64,000 nucleotides of DNA from Myxococcota bacterium (GTDB lineage: Bacteria > Myxococcota_A > UBA796), in NCBI GenBank assembly GCA_029251165.1, contig JAQXDW010000035.1, positions 98,805 to 162,804 on the forward strand, given 5' to 3'. The position numbers and the translations under genes were made by a program. The notes under the pieces were generated by a model that had not been told where the DNA came from, ran no database searches, and saw nothing but the letters and a program-made list of their open reading frames with translations. Each line of letters begins with the position of its first letter. Positions within the stretch are counted from its first letter, which is position 1. Shown in pieces: positions 46,243-56,379 of this stretch.

Positions 46243-47674
46243 TCCGCACCTCAAGCAGGCCTGCTACGTCAGCGGGCAGTGGATCAGCGCCCGGAGCGGC
46301 GCGACCTTCCCGGTCACCGACCCAGCCAGCGGCGAGACCATCGCCGCGGTGCCCGACTGCGGCGCAGAAGAGACCCAGGCGGCGATCATCGCGGCGGAGC
46401 GTGCGCTGCCGGGCTGGCGTGCCCTGACTGCAGAGCAGCGCAGCGACTGCCTGATCCGGCTGCACGATCTGATGCTGGGCAACCTCACCACCCTCGCCGA
46501 GCTGCTGGTCTGCGAGAACGGAAAGCCCCGAGCCGAGGCGGAGGGGGAGATTCGCTACGCTGCCGGCTTCGTGCGGTGGTTTGCTGCAGAGGGGCGTCGG
46601 ATCTATGGCGAGACGATCCCAGCCTCGCATCCCGACAAGCGGCTCCTGGTGACCCGCCAGCCGGTCGGGGTCTGTGCGCTGATCACTCCCTGGAACTTTC
46701 CCTGCGCGATGCTCGCCCGGAAGCTGGCCCCGGCGCTGGCCGCTGGCTGCACGGTGGTCGCCAAGCCCGCTGAGGAGACGCCGCTCTCCGCTCTCGCCCT
46801 CGCCGCGCTCTGCGAGCAGGCTGGTATTCCTGGCGGGGTAGTCAATGTGGTCACCTCCAGAGCGCCTGAGGTGGTCGGCGGGGTGCTGACGGCATCTCCG
46901 GTGGTCCGGAAGCTGTCCTTCACCGGCAGCACGGAGGTCGGTGAGCTGCTCATGACGCAGTGCGCGCCGACGCTGAAGCGGCTGTCTCTGGAGCTGGGCG
47001 GGTCCGCGCCGCTCATCGTGTTCAAGGACGCCGACCTCAAGAAGGCTGTCGATGGTGCGATGGCCAGCAAGTACCGCAATTGCGGCCAGACCTGCGTGGC
47101 CTCCAACCGGTTCCTGATCCATGACTCTCTCGTCGAGCGGTTCGCTGCGATGGTCACCTCCCGCTCCAGCCAGCTGCAGCAGGGCCACGGCCTCAAGGCG
47201 AGCACCACGATCGGTCCGATGATCTCCCGCTCTGCCCGAGACAAGGTCGCTCGCCTGGTCTCGGATGCCATCAGCAAGGGCGCGACGGTGTGGTGTGGGG
47301 GGCCGCCGACCGGCAGCGGGCTGTTTGTCGCGCCCACTGTGCTGACCGGGATCACTGGCGAGATGGACCTGTGGCGAGAGGAGATCTTCGGTCCTGTCGT
47401 TGCCATCCGGTCGTTCTGGCACGAAGAGGATGCCGTCACCCTGGCGAACGCCACGCCGTATGGCCTCGCGGCGTACTTCTTTACCGAGGACCTCGCGCGC
47501 TCCTGGCGGGTCTCTGAGGCACTGGACTTCGGAATGGTCGGGGTGAACACCGGCATGATGTCCACCCCTCAGGCGCCGTTTGGCGGGGTGAAGCGATCGG
47601 GCATCGGTCGCGAGGGAAGCCGTCACGGGCTCGATGAGTACCTGGAGCTGAAGTACACCTGCATCGCGCTGTGA
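46235..47674 (+). CDS. NAD(P)-dependent aldehyde dehydrogenase (succinate-semialdehyde type)
   Basis: 479 residues from ATG 46235 (GGAG upstream). ALDH motifs: TPWNFPCAM, the NAD loop FTGSTEVG, catalytic Glu in LELGGSAP, and catalytic Cys in NCGQTCVASNR. MSTPQAPFGGVKRSG and GLDEYLELKY at the end fit the GabD-like subgroup. The product would oxidise semialdehydes to acids in the cytoplasm; its substrate in this operon is not evident. Confidence 0.92.
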   Translation: MDNPHLKQACYVSGQWISARSGATFPVTDPASGETIAAVPDCGAEETQAAIIAAERALPGWRALTAEQRSDCLIRLHDLMLGNLTTLAELLVCENGKPRAEAEGEIRYAAGFVRWFAAEGRRIYGETIPASHPDKRLLVTRQPVGVCALITPWNFPCAMLARKLAPALAAGCTVVAKPAEETPLSALALAALCEQAGIPGGVVNVVTSRAPEVVGGVLTASPVVRKLSFTGSTEVGELLMTQCAPTLKRLSLELGGSAPLIVFKDADLKKAVDGAMASKYRNCGQTCVASNRFLIHDSLVERFAAMVTSRSSQLQQGHGLKASTTIGPMISRSARDKVARLVSDAISKGATVWCGGPPTGSGLFVAPTVLTGITGEMDLWREEIFGPVVAIRSFWHEEDAVTLANATPYGLAAYFFTEDLARSWRVSEALDFGMVGVNTGMMSTPQAPFGGVKRSGIGREGSRHGLDEYLELKYTCIAL

Positions 47675-47940
47675 GGTGGGGCTGGGTGGCCCCAGAGACT
47701 GCGCATCCGCAAGAATTGTCGCGGCCTGTGTCCGCCTCGCTGGAGCTGGTGTGGACCTGGTAATGATCAGCCTGGAGTGCCGATGAATGCGGTCACTTCG
47801 CCCACCGTAAGGGCCCGTCGAGGACACCTCGCAGGCCCTCCTTGATGCGCTTGAGGTGACGGGTGAAGGGCCGCTGGACGATGGTGTGTTCATCCCATGC
47901 GGCAAGGGCGATAGTCTCTCCCCACACCCCGGAGATTCTC

Positions 47941-50307
47941 ATGCTGCTCCTGCTCCCCCTGGCGATGGCTGCCGACGGCTGGCAGGCCGCGCCCGCTCCG
48001 ATCGACACCATCCTCGCGACTCCCTGGACCCCCGGTGTGCGCTTCTCACCGGATCGGCTGTGGATGGCGGAGCTGGAGCGCCCGGCGCTGCCGCCGATCG
48101 CGGAGCTTGCCCAGCCGGAGGTGAAGGTCGCCGGGATCAAGATCAACCCAGCGACCTTCGGGCCGGCTCGGGACTACGCCTACACTGCGCTGCGGCTTCG
48201 CTCCACAGCGGGCAGTGCTGTGCGCGAGGCTCGGCTGCCGGAGGGCGCGCGCATCGGCAACCTGGACTGGGCCGCTGACAGCCAGCGGCTGATGTTCACC
48301 CTCACCGAAGACGACGGCATCTCCCTGTGGGTGATGGACGTGGACGCCGGTGCCCCCCAGCAGCTCTCCGGCCCGGTGCTCAACGCCACCTATGGCGCGC
48401 CCTGTGACTGGCTGCCCGGCGACGAGGGGATGCTGTGCAAGGTGGTGGTCAGCCAGGAGGTTCCAGCGATGTCGGGGCTGTCTGGGCCGCGGATCGAGGA
48501 GAACGTCGGCCGGGCGGCCCCGGCGCGGACCTACACCAACCTCCTCTCCAGCCCCCACGACGAGGCCTTGTTTGAGCACTACCTCACCAGCGCCGTTGAC
48601 CACTTCGCCCTCGACGGCACCACCACCCGCATCCTCGCGCCAGATCTTGTCGATGAGCTGACGGTGTCGCCGGACGGGGCCTGGATGCTGGTCCGCAGCA
48701 TTCACCGACCGTTCTCCTACCACGTGCCGGTCAGCCGCTTCCCGAAGCGGACCGTGGTCATCGCCCGAGACGGGGGCAAGACCGTGGAGATCGCCGACCT
48801 TCCCCTGGCCGATGAGGTGCCGATCGCGCGCGGCTCCACTCGGACGGGGCGTCGGACCATCGGCTGGCGCTCAGACGCTGCCGCGACCCTGTACCTCGTC
48901 GAGGCCCTCGATGGCGGAGATGCCTCAGCGGAGGCTGAGCATCGAGACCGCTTGTCCCTTCTCTCTGCGCCGTTTATCGGTGAGCCGACCGAGATCTGGC
49001 GCAGCGAGGACCGGTTCAGCGCGGTGACCTGGGGGCGAGACGATGTCGCGCTGGTCGGAGAGTGGTGGTTCAACAACCGCCGGTATCGGAGCTGGCGGAT
49101 TCAGCCGAACGACCCATCTGCGGCTCCGATGCTCCTGGAGGATCGCAGCTACCAAGATGCCTACGCCGATCCGGGCGATCCGATGAGCGCGCTCAACGCG
49201 CACGGGTCATGGTCGCTGCGGTTCACCCCTGATGGAGATGCTTTCTACCGAAAGGGCAAGGGGGCCTCTCCGGAGGGCGTCTACCCGTTCCTCGATCGGG
49301 TGGACCTGGAGACTGGCGAGAGCGAGCGGCTGTGGCGGGCGTCGGGAGATGCGTATGAGTACGTCGTCGACGTGCTCGATGACGACGCCTCCCGGTTCAT
49401 CACCCGCCGGGAGTCTGCCACAGAGCCGCCCAACTACCAGCTCCGGTCGATGCGTCGGCGGCGTCCGCGCGCGCTGACGCGCTACCCTGATCCGGTGCCC
49501 CAGCTCGCCGGGCTCGACAAGGAGCTGGTGACCTACACCCGTGAGGATGGTGTTCAGCTCTCTGCAACCCTCTACACGCCGCCGGGCTGGCGTGAGAAGG
49601 ACGGTCCGCTGCCGACGGTGTTCTGGGCCTACCCTGAGGAGCACAAAGACAAGGCCACCGCCAGCCAGATCACCCGCAGCCAGCACACCTTCTCCCGTCC
49701 CTACGGCAGCTCCGTGATGTTCCTGCTCACCCAGGGCTACGCGGTGGTCTCCGGGCCGACCATGCCGATCGTCGGGGAGGGCGAGATCGAGCCCAACGAC
49801 AACTACGTCCAGCAGCTGGTCTGGGGGGCCGAGGCGGCGGTCGAGGCGATGGTCTCTCGTGGGGTCGCAAACCCGGACCGGCTGGTCATCGGCGGGCACT
49901 CCTACGGGGCGTTCACCGCCGCCAACCTCCTGGCCCACACCGACCTGTTCGCGGCCGGGATCGCACGGAGTGGTGCCTACAACCGCTCCCTGACGCCGTT
50001 TGGCTTCCAGAGCGAGCAGCGCAGCTACTGGGACGCCACCGACGTCTACATCACCATGTCTCCGTTCACCCACGCCGCGAAGATCAACGAGCCGCTGCTG
50101 ATGATCCACGGCGCCCAGGATCCCAATTCCGGCACCTACCCGATGCAGAGCGAGCGCATGTACGAGGCGCTCAAGGGGCTCGGCGCAACGGTGCGCTGGG
50201 TGGAGCTTCCCTACGAGAGCCACGGCTACCGCTCGATGGAGGCGGTGGGGCATGTCCACTGGGAGATGAGCCAGTGGCTCGAGCGGTGGGTCGGTCCAGA
50301 GGAGTAG
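47941..50307 (+). CDS. S9 family prolyl-oligopeptidase-type peptidase, exported
   Basis: 788 residues from ATG 47941, which begins a signal peptide (MLLLLPLAMAADG). Residues to about 530 form a beta-propeller, followed by an alpha/beta-hydrolase domain: catalytic Ser654 in GGHSYGAF, Asp in GAQDPNSG and His in YESHGYRS. It resembles plant and bacterial glutamyl endopeptidase-like S9 enzymes (VSGPTMPIVGEG). It should degrade peptides in the periplasm or outside. Confidence 0.9.
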   Translation: MLLLLPLAMAADGWQAAPAPIDTILATPWTPGVRFSPDRLWMAELERPALPPIAELAQPEVKVAGIKINPATFGPARDYAYTALRLRSTAGSAVREARLPEGARIGNLDWAADSQRLMFTLTEDDGISLWVMDVDAGAPQQLSGPVLNATYGAPCDWLPGDEGMLCKVVVSQEVPAMSGLSGPRIEENVGRAAPARTYTNLLSSPHDEALFEHYLTSAVDHFALDGTTTRILAPDLVDELTVSPDGAWMLVRSIHRPFSYHVPVSRFPKRTVVIARDGGKTVEIADLPLADEVPIARGSTRTGRRTIGWRSDAAATLYLVEALDGGDASAEAEHRDRLSLLSAPFIGEPTEIWRSEDRFSAVTWGRDDVALVGEWWFNNRRYRSWRIQPNDPSAAPMLLEDRSYQDAYADPGDPMSALNAHGSWSLRFTPDGDAFYRKGKGASPEGVYPFLDRVDLETGESERLWRASGDAYEYVVDVLDDDASRFITRRESATEPPNYQLRSMRRRRPRALTRYPDPVPQLAGLDKELVTYTREDGVQLSATLYTPPGWREKDGPLPTVFWAYPEEHKDKATASQITRSQHTFSRPYGSSVMFLLTQGYAVVSGPTMPIVGEGEIEPNDNYVQQLVWGAEAAVEAMVSRGVANPDRLVIGGHSYGAFTAANLLAHTDLFAAGIARSGAYNRSLTPFGFQSEQRSYWDATDVYITMSPFTHAAKINEPLLMIHGAQDPNSGTYPMQSERMYEALKGLGATVRWVELPYESHGYRSMEAVGHVHWEMSQWLERWVGPEE

Positions 50308-50312
50308 TCGCC

Positions 50313-51452
50313 TCAGGTCGTCGGCTGTCGTGATCGTGCGGCGCCCGGCGCGCGGTCCCTCTTGGTGAGGTGTTCTGCGACCTCTGCCGTGAGCGCCAGC
50401 AGTGCCTGGAGATCCGTCAGCGGCCAGCCCTGTAGCGACAGGCGCACACTCTCGGGCAGGATCCGGGTCTCTCCGGGCGCGTCGAGCAGCTCCATCAGCG
50501 GACCGGTGAGGGCCGGGGCGGCGAGGAGGCGACGCGCGCCGCTGAGGTCCGTGGTGGTCATCTCGACCTTCATGTCGAGGATCGGGTTGCCGGTGGAGGG
50601 AGCTGCTCGCTCGGGGTGACGCTCTCGGAGGCGAAGACCGCCGGGGAGGGGCGGGTCGAGGATCGCCTTGATCCGAGTGACGCACTCCCCGTCTTCATCG
50701 GTGGTGAATTGAGCGGTGATCGGCACCCCGCTGAGGACACCGCTGAGGATGGTTCCCCGTCGAGAGATCTGGACCTCTGAGAGCCCCTGTTCGTCGGCGA
50801 CCCCTTGCCAGAACCCATCGGCAGACGCGCACAGTGCTTGTGTGAGCTCCATGGCGATGTCGAGCACTGCCCCGGCGTCGGGCACGTTGATCCCGCTGCG
50901 GGTCAGCTGCACCTCGGTGGGGGTGACCCGCAGGGCATCGGCGGTGTGGGTGACTGCGCGTCGGAGGGCAGTGATCACCTCCGGCATGGTGAGCAGCTGC
51001 TGTGCGAGCGTGGGCTGCTCGGCGCGGATGCGCAGCGCTGGGTCGATCCAGTGATCGCCGATCTCGATGTCCTGGGCACCGAGCCCCTGGAGCACGGTCT
51101 GGGTGACGGACATGCTCGACAAGCGCATCCCAGCGGGCAGCGGCGAGGGCAGGGAGATGGTGACCCGGCAGGTCGCGCGTGCCGAGTGCCGGCTCTGCTC
51201 CTCTGGCTGGTGGCGCTGGGTGTCGATGTAGCGGACATGGATCGGGAAGCCGTCGAGGGTTCCCTCTGCGACGTCTCCCAGGATGCTCCGGCTGGACCGG
51301 AGCTTGTGTGCTCGAACAATGCCCCGCAGCCGTGGGTCGACGGCACTGCTGCTGTGCAGCCGCCAGCGAAGCCACGGGAGGAGCCTGTGCGCGGAGACGA
51401 CCACCCCGACGAGGAGGAGGAAGAGCAGATCGACATTGAACAGCTCGAACAT
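50313..51452 (-). CDS. Membrane-anchored protein, unknown function
   Basis: 379 residues from ATG 51452. One N-terminal membrane segment (DLLFLLLVGVVVSA) is followed by a soluble region with two similar halves of alpha/beta character (about 60-200 and 205-340), each with LxxGLRL-like stretches. No family recognised. Convergent with the S9 peptidase. Confidence 0.7.
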   Translation of the reverse strand: MFELFNVDLLFLLLVGVVVSAHRLLPWLRWRLHSSSAVDPRLRGIVRAHKLRSSRSILGDVAEGTLDGFPIHVRYIDTQRHQPEEQSRHSARATCRVTISLPSPLPAGMRLSSMSVTQTVLQGLGAQDIEIGDHWIDPALRIRAEQPTLAQQLLTMPEVITALRRAVTHTADALRVTPTEVQLTRSGINVPDAGAVLDIAMELTQALCASADGFWQGVADEQGLSEVQISRRGTILSGVLSGVPITAQFTTDEDGECVTRIKAILDPPLPGGLRLRERHPERAAPSTGNPILDMKVEMTTTDLSGARRLLAAPALTGPLMELLDAPGETRILPESVRLSLQGWPLTDLQALLALTAEVAEHLTKRDRAPGAARSRQPTT

Positions 51453-51670
51453 GTCGGCGATTGTAGCCTCCCGTGATCCAGACCATCGCAAGATTCCGGT
51501 GGGCTGGTCAGGCCGATCCGCTGCAATGTGTCGCCGGTATCGTGCGGGCTGTAGAGGGCGGGGTGGCCAGCCTCAGTGTGCAACAGGACCATCACCAGAG
51601 CGGTGTCGAGCCATCACTGCGGGGTGATGCGCTCCGCCCATGGCAGCAGGGACGGCTGGGGAGGTGCCCC

Positions 51671-53470
51671 CTACGGCGCGGGCATCAGCCAGGTCGCGCC
51701 GCCGTCGTCTGCGCCGATGTCATCAAACGGGGCGCTCAGCAGCAGGCCACCGCTGCCACCAGCGCCGGCGATCAGCGCGAGGCTGCCGGTGTCGTTGCTG
51801 GCATCGGCGTAGATCGCGTCTGCCCGACCCGCAGAGATCACCCCCTCCATCGGGCCGTAGAACAGGTAGGCACCGATGCTGCTGAGGAAGCCGATCTCGT
51901 TTCCGCCGAACAAGATGTCGGTGAAGCCGTCGCCGTTGATGTCTGTGCCGCCGTCGAGGGCGAAGCCGATGTGATCGTTGGCGTCCACACCGGAGATCCA
52001 GGCATCCGATGCGGTGGTGATGCGCTCGCCGTCGAAGCTGGAGAGGGTGTCGCGGCTGTGCAGCAGGTAGACGCTGCCGCTGTCGGTCGCGGGGTCATCG
52101 GCATCGGGTGCGGAGACGAGAAAGTCAGGCAGCCCGTCGCCGTTGGCGTCGCCCGCCAGAGACACGGCGCGACCGAGCATGTCCTCCTTGCCCGACGACC
52201 GGATCGCAGCGTCGGCGTCGGTGATCAGGATGTCGCCGCTGATGGGGCCTGCGAGCAGGTAGAGGGCACCGGACTCCTGGTCCAGCAGCGGCTCGCCGAC
52301 GATGATGTCGCCGATGCCGTCGCCGTTGAAGTCTGCGGAGGCGATGCTGGCGGAGCGGCCCAGGTGATCACCGATCTCGACCCCGGTGATGGTGGCCTGG
52401 GCGGACTCGAGGATGTCGAGCATGCCAGGCTCGGGGCTGTCGTCGAGGAGATAGATGCGCCCGCGCTCCTCGTCTGCCCAGGTCGCACCCGCGAGCAACT
52501 CGATGGGCGCGTCGTCGTCGAGGTTGGCGGCGAAGATGTCTGCGCCCAGGTAGGTCTTGCTCTCGCCGAACCACTCGGTGTCGGCATCATCACTGGAGAG
52601 CTGCATGCCGCTGGAGAGGCCAGCACCAGAGAAGAAGTAGACCGAGCCGGTGCGGTCATAGCCGTCGGGATGCTCTGCCTGAGAAGCACTCAGCAGGACG
52701 TCGTGGATGCCGTCGCCGTCGATGTCTCCTGGAATCTCTACGCCCCAGCCCAGCACGTCTTTCTCCTCGAAGCCGCCCTCGATGACCACGCTGGCGTCCT
52801 CGTGAGAGAGGGAGTCCGCGTGGGGGCCAAAGAAGACGTAGGCTGCGCCGTCGTTGCCCAGTCCGCCGTTGTTGCTGGAGGTGTAGGAGCCGATGAGGAC
52901 ATCCTCGATGCCGTCGCCGTTGAGGTCTCCAGCCGCGACTGTGCTTGCGCCCTCGTTGTCGCGCTCTCCGTAGAACGCCACCCCGGTCAGCTCCAGCACA
53001 CAGTCGGTCTCGGAGTGGCCATCGCAGTCGTTGTCGATGCCGTCTCCGCACAGCTCGGAGGCCTCGGGGTAGACGGAGGCCTCCAGGTCATCGCAGTCCT
53101 CGTCGTTGCTCACCCAGCCCGACACACCCTCGCAGCGAACCTCGCTGAAGTCGGCGTTTCCGTATCCATCTCCGTCGGCGTCGAGGTAGAGGGTGTCGGC
53201 ATCGGAGGCGCCCTCGTCGATGCTGCCATCGCAGTCGTTGTCGATGGCGTCGCACAGCTCGATGGCCTCGGGGCCGATGAGGGGGGTGGTGTCGTCGCAG
53301 TCGCCAGCAACGGGCACCGCGTCGGGATCACTGCAGTCACCGGTCACCGCCAGATTGCCGTAGCCGTCTCCGTCACTGTCGATGAAGCAGCCATCGACAC
53401 CGGCCGCAAAGCGGGGGTCTTCGTCGCAGCCGACCGCTGTGCTGAGCAAGAGCATTCCGAGGACACGCAT
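51671..53470 (-). CDS. FG-GAP / MopE-repeat lipoprotein (second of pair)
   Basis: 599 residues. Lipobox LSTAVGC. Residues 25-155 hold MopE-type Cys/Asp units (ELCDAIDNDCDG). The rest is an integrin-like FG-GAP beta-propeller with DLNGDGIEDVLIG-type Ca2+ loops recurring about every 60 residues. Expected at the cell surface. It starts directly after the stop of the paralogue upstream and is the last gene of the sigma/FecR operon. Confidence 0.88.
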   Translation of the reverse strand: MRVLGMLLLSTAVGCDEDPRFAAGVDGCFIDSDGDGYGNLAVTGDCSDPDAVPVAGDCDDTTPLIGPEAIELCDAIDNDCDGSIDEGASDADTLYLDADGDGYGNADFSEVRCEGVSGWVSNDEDCDDLEASVYPEASELCGDGIDNDCDGHSETDCVLELTGVAFYGERDNEGASTVAAGDLNGDGIEDVLIGSYTSSNNGGLGNDGAAYVFFGPHADSLSHEDASVVIEGGFEEKDVLGWGVEIPGDIDGDGIHDVLLSASQAEHPDGYDRTGSVYFFSGAGLSSGMQLSSDDADTEWFGESKTYLGADIFAANLDDDAPIELLAGATWADEERGRIYLLDDSPEPGMLDILESAQATITGVEIGDHLGRSASIASADFNGDGIGDIIVGEPLLDQESGALYLLAGPISGDILITDADAAIRSSGKEDMLGRAVSLAGDANGDGLPDFLVSAPDADDPATDSGSVYLLHSRDTLSSFDGERITTASDAWISGVDANDHIGFALDGGTDINGDGFTDILFGGNEIGFLSSIGAYLFYGPMEGVISAGRADAIYADASNDTGSLALIAGAGGSGGLLLSAPFDDIGADDGGATWLMPAP

Positions 53471-55318
53471 CTACCATCCTCCCCCATAGATAAGGTAGGC
53501 GTAGCCTTCGTCGGTCGCTGTCGCACCGATGAAGAGGTCGGTGTTGCCGTCGTTGTTGACGTCGCCTGCAGAGGCCACAGCGGTTCCGCTCTGGGACTCT
53601 GCGATGTCTCCGATGAACCGACCGGCAGCAGCATCGAGCAGCCCGACGGTGCCGCTGACCGGTCCGAGCACCAGGTAGGACTTGCCGGCGCTGCTGCCGC
53701 CGTCGTTGTTGGTCTTGGCGCCGACGAGGAAGTCGCCGTTGCCGTCGCCGTTGAGGTCTCCCATCGCTGCCAGGGAGCGGCCAGCGAAGTCCTCGGCGGC
53801 CTCTCCGACGAGGAGCGCGGTGGAGTCGGCGAGAGAGCGGGTGCCGGTGGGGGAGCCGGTCACCACGTAGACGACGCCGACATCCGAATCCGTGTCGATG
53901 TCCTGGTGCTGGGCACCGATGAGGAGATCATCGTAGCCGTCGCTGTCGATGTCTCCAGCAGTGGAGATGCAGGACCCGGACTGATCGGAGACACCGGTAC
54001 CGATGAAGGTGGCGTCGGCGCTGGCGAGGGAGAGCGTGCGGTCGCTCTTGAGGCCGGAGAGGGCTCCGCTGCTGTTCAGCAGGTAGGTGACGCCGACGTT
54101 GGTCCCGGCATCGCCGTCGGCCCGGTAGGCGTTGACCAGCGCATCAGCCATGCCATCACCGTCGACGTCTCCAGCAGCAGAGACCCAGTATCCAGCGCTG
54201 TCCTGCTCGCTGACACCGGTCAGCGTGGTGGCCTGTTCATCGAGCACGCCGCTGTCGCTGCTGCCGCTCCACAGGAGGTAGGCTGCGCCGTGGTTCAGGC
54301 CGGCGTCGCTGTTGTATCGGGCACCGATGATGGACTCGCTGGCTCCGTCACCGTCGATGTCTCCGAGCAGGGCGACCACCCGACCCGCCTGCTCGTCGCT
54401 GCCAGCGGCGGTCAGCCGAATGTCGGCGGCGGAGAGGTTCATGTCTGAGGGCGGCCCATAGACAACGTAGGCGCCGCCGCCGCCGTCGAGGTTCAGGGAG
54501 CCAATGAGAAGATCGGGGATGCCGTCTCCGTCGACATCCTTGCCGCCATCCACCGAGATGCCGGCGTAGTCGCCTGCGGCCTCACCGGAGAGCGTGACGT
54601 CGGCATCGGCGAGGCTGATGGCACCGCTGAGGGGACCGTAGAGGACGTAGGTCTCTCCGGCATCCTCTCCAGCGGCAGCATCCGCGAGGCGCGCGGCCGT
54701 GATGAGATCGTCGTAGCCGTCACCGTTGAGGTCTCCAGCAGAGGCGAGGCTGTAGCCAGCGCGGTCGCCGTCGGCGATGCCGGTGAGGGTGGCGTCGGCG
54801 TCTGCGAGGGACATCGCACAGCTGGCGGAGTTGTCGCGGGTGTCGCAGTCGTGGTCGATGCCGTCAAAGCAGACCTCGTCAGCTGCTGGGCTGAAGGTGG
54901 GGTCGGTGTCGTCGCAGTCGCCGCCGGCGGTGCTCCGCGTGTCGATGGCGTCGTCACAGGAGTACACCACGTCGGCATCATCGCCGTAGCCGTCACCGTC
55001 ATTGTCGATGTAGAAGGCGGTGAGCACATCTTCATCCGCGGCGCCGTCGCAGTTGTTGTCGGCGCCGTCGCAGACCTCAGCAGCGCCTGGATTGACCTCG
55101 GCGTCGGTGTCGTCGCAGTCGGTGCTGTCCTCTACCGCGCCGGCCTCGGTGCACTCGACGACGGTGTCGAGGTCACCATAGGTGTCGCCGTCGGCATCTG
55201 CGAAGCAGTACTCGATGAGGACGACGGCGGTGTCGTCAGTGCTGACGTCGGCAGTGTCCTCGCCCTTGTCTCGGCAGCCGAGCAGAGTGAGCAGGAGTGC
55301 GGGTAGGAGGGACTTCAC
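53471..55318 (-). CDS. FG-GAP / MopE-repeat lipoprotein (first of pair)
   Basis: 615 residues. Lipobox LLTLLGC. MopE-type units (EVCDGADNNCDG, EVCFDGIDHDCD) occupy residues 35-165, then about seven FG-GAP blades (DLNGDGYDDLITA, DVDGDGIPDLLIG). It overlaps the FecR-like gene by four bases (ATGA), so its synthesis is tied to the regulator. A surface cargo controlled by the ECF system is the simplest reading. Confidence 0.88.
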   Translation of the reverse strand: MKSLLPALLLTLLGCRDKGEDTADVSTDDTAVVLIEYCFADADGDTYGDLDTVVECTEAGAVEDSTDCDDTDAEVNPGAAEVCDGADNNCDGAADEDVLTAFYIDNDGDGYGDDADVVYSCDDAIDTRSTAGGDCDDTDPTFSPAADEVCFDGIDHDCDTRDNSASCAMSLADADATLTGIADGDRAGYSLASAGDLNGDGYDDLITAARLADAAAGEDAGETYVLYGPLSGAISLADADVTLSGEAAGDYAGISVDGGKDVDGDGIPDLLIGSLNLDGGGGAYVVYGPPSDMNLSAADIRLTAAGSDEQAGRVVALLGDIDGDGASESIIGARYNSDAGLNHGAAYLLWSGSSDSGVLDEQATTLTGVSEQDSAGYWVSAAGDVDGDGMADALVNAYRADGDAGTNVGVTYLLNSSGALSGLKSDRTLSLASADATFIGTGVSDQSGSCISTAGDIDSDGYDDLLIGAQHQDIDTDSDVGVVYVVTGSPTGTRSLADSTALLVGEAAEDFAGRSLAAMGDLNGDGNGDFLVGAKTNNDGGSSAGKSYLVLGPVSGTVGLLDAAAGRFIGDIAESQSGTAVASAGDVNNDGNTDLFIGATATDEGYAYLIYGGGW

Positions 55319-56379
55319 TGGGAAGCCCCTGACGCCATCCGGTCGAGTCGCTGACGAATCTTCTCCTTCAGCCCGGGCGCAGTCGCCTGAGCCTCCGCAG
55401 CCTCCAGGAGCTGCCGCGCCGTCGTCGGATCACTGTCGATGGTGCACTGCGCGAGCAGCGCCAGCTCCTCGGCGGTGGCCTCGTCGTTGTCGGCCAGCCA
55501 GGAGAGGTGCGCTGCGGACAGCCCGCAGCCTCCGAGGACCATGCCGTGCATCGCGGCGATGCGGCTCGCCTCGCTGGCGTACGTCGCGTCTGCGCTCAGG
55601 GCGGCTTGTGCCGACTGGAGGGCCTCCTTGGAGCGCTCGGCGCCGTGGTGGATGTCGGCGGCCCAGTAGTGGAGGTCGTCGTAGTCGTTGCTGGTCTCGT
55701 CGAGGCCCTCCAGCCCCATCGCGATGGCCTCCAGGGCGGCGTCTGGATCGTCGGCCTTGAGGTCCAGTGCGCGGTTGAGCAGGCCGAGGGCGGTGGTCGG
55801 CAGGCAGGTGTGGGTCTGTTCGGAGGTCAGGTACAGCGGGCCCTGGTTGTTGCAGAGAACCTCGACCTTCCCGCGCGCCACGCTGACGGTGGTGCCCAGG
55901 GCATCTCGGCGGACCTCGAACACGGTACCGACCACCGAGACCTGAGCCTCTGGAGTCGAGACGGTGAGGCTGATGTCTTGATCTGGAGTCACCGAGACAT
56001 TCAGGCGGCCGGTTCGCCAGCCGATGTCATGGACCGTGCCGGCACTCTGGAGGTCTCCCTGGCCAGAGAAGCTGAGGAGGACGTCGTCGCTGGCGGCCAC
56101 CTCTGACCACTGCTCTGAGCTCAGGGCGATCTGCTGAATGACCGGCTCGGAGGACCTCGTCATCACCATCAGCAACCCGGCGGCCGCCATCATGCTGGCG
56201 ATGCCGATGCTCAGCAGGCGCAGCGGCGGACGCTGCTGTGCCTGCGCTGTCCGAGCCGCGCGGAGTCTGTGGCGGACCGCAGCCAGCTCTTCAGGGCGGG
56301 CGCGGGTCTCGCTGTGGAACTGCTCCAGCTCGAAGGCAAAGTCTTGCCCCAGCGGGATGTCTGTTTGCTTGATCATCAT
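55315..56379 (-). CDS. FecR-domain anti-sigma-like membrane protein with TPR-like tail
   Basis: 354 residues from ATG 56379 (or 56376; GGAGGT lies just upstream). A cytoplasmic N-terminus of about 75 residues is followed by one membrane helix (SIGIASMMAAAGLLMVM). A FecR domain comes next (SLTVSTPEAQVSVVGTVFEVRR, then TTVSVARGKVEV). The C-terminal half is alpha-helical and TPR-like (DAALEAIAMGLEGL, EALQSAQAALS). It overlaps the sigma gene by four bases, the usual arrangement for sigma/anti-sigma pairs. Confidence 0.82.
   Translation of the reverse strand: MMIKQTDIPLGQDFAFELEQFHSETRARPEELAAVRHRLRAARTAQAQQRPPLRLLSIGIASMMAAAGLLMVMTRSSEPVIQQIALSSEQWSEVAASDDVLLSFSGQGDLQSAGTVHDIGWRTGRLNVSVTPDQDISLTVSTPEAQVSVVGTVFEVRRDALGTTVSVARGKVEVLCNNQGPLYLTSEQTHTCLPTTALGLLNRALDLKADDPDAALEAIAMGLEGLDETSNDYDDLHYWAADIHHGAERSKEALQSAQAALSADATYASEASRIAAMHGMVLGGCGLSAAHLSWLADNDEATAEELALLAQCTIDSDPTTARQLLEAAEAQATAPGLKEKIRQRLDRMASGASQ

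Noticed and set aside
46184..47905. Minus-strand open frame of 573 codons
   Set aside because: It is antisense to the aldehyde dehydrogenase, which has all catalytic motifs.
47793..47940. Short minus-strand frame ending in a basic peptide (HLKRIKEGLRGVLDGPLRWAK)
   Set aside because: No convincing ribosome site and no family; it overlaps the likely promoter of the S9 peptidase gene. Left unannotated, though a real peptide is not excluded.
51473..54448. Very long plus-strand open frame (991 codons)
   Set aside because: It lies antisense to two clear FG-GAP/MopE lipoproteins; its Val/Gly/Asp-rich sequence mirrors their repeats and shows no domain.
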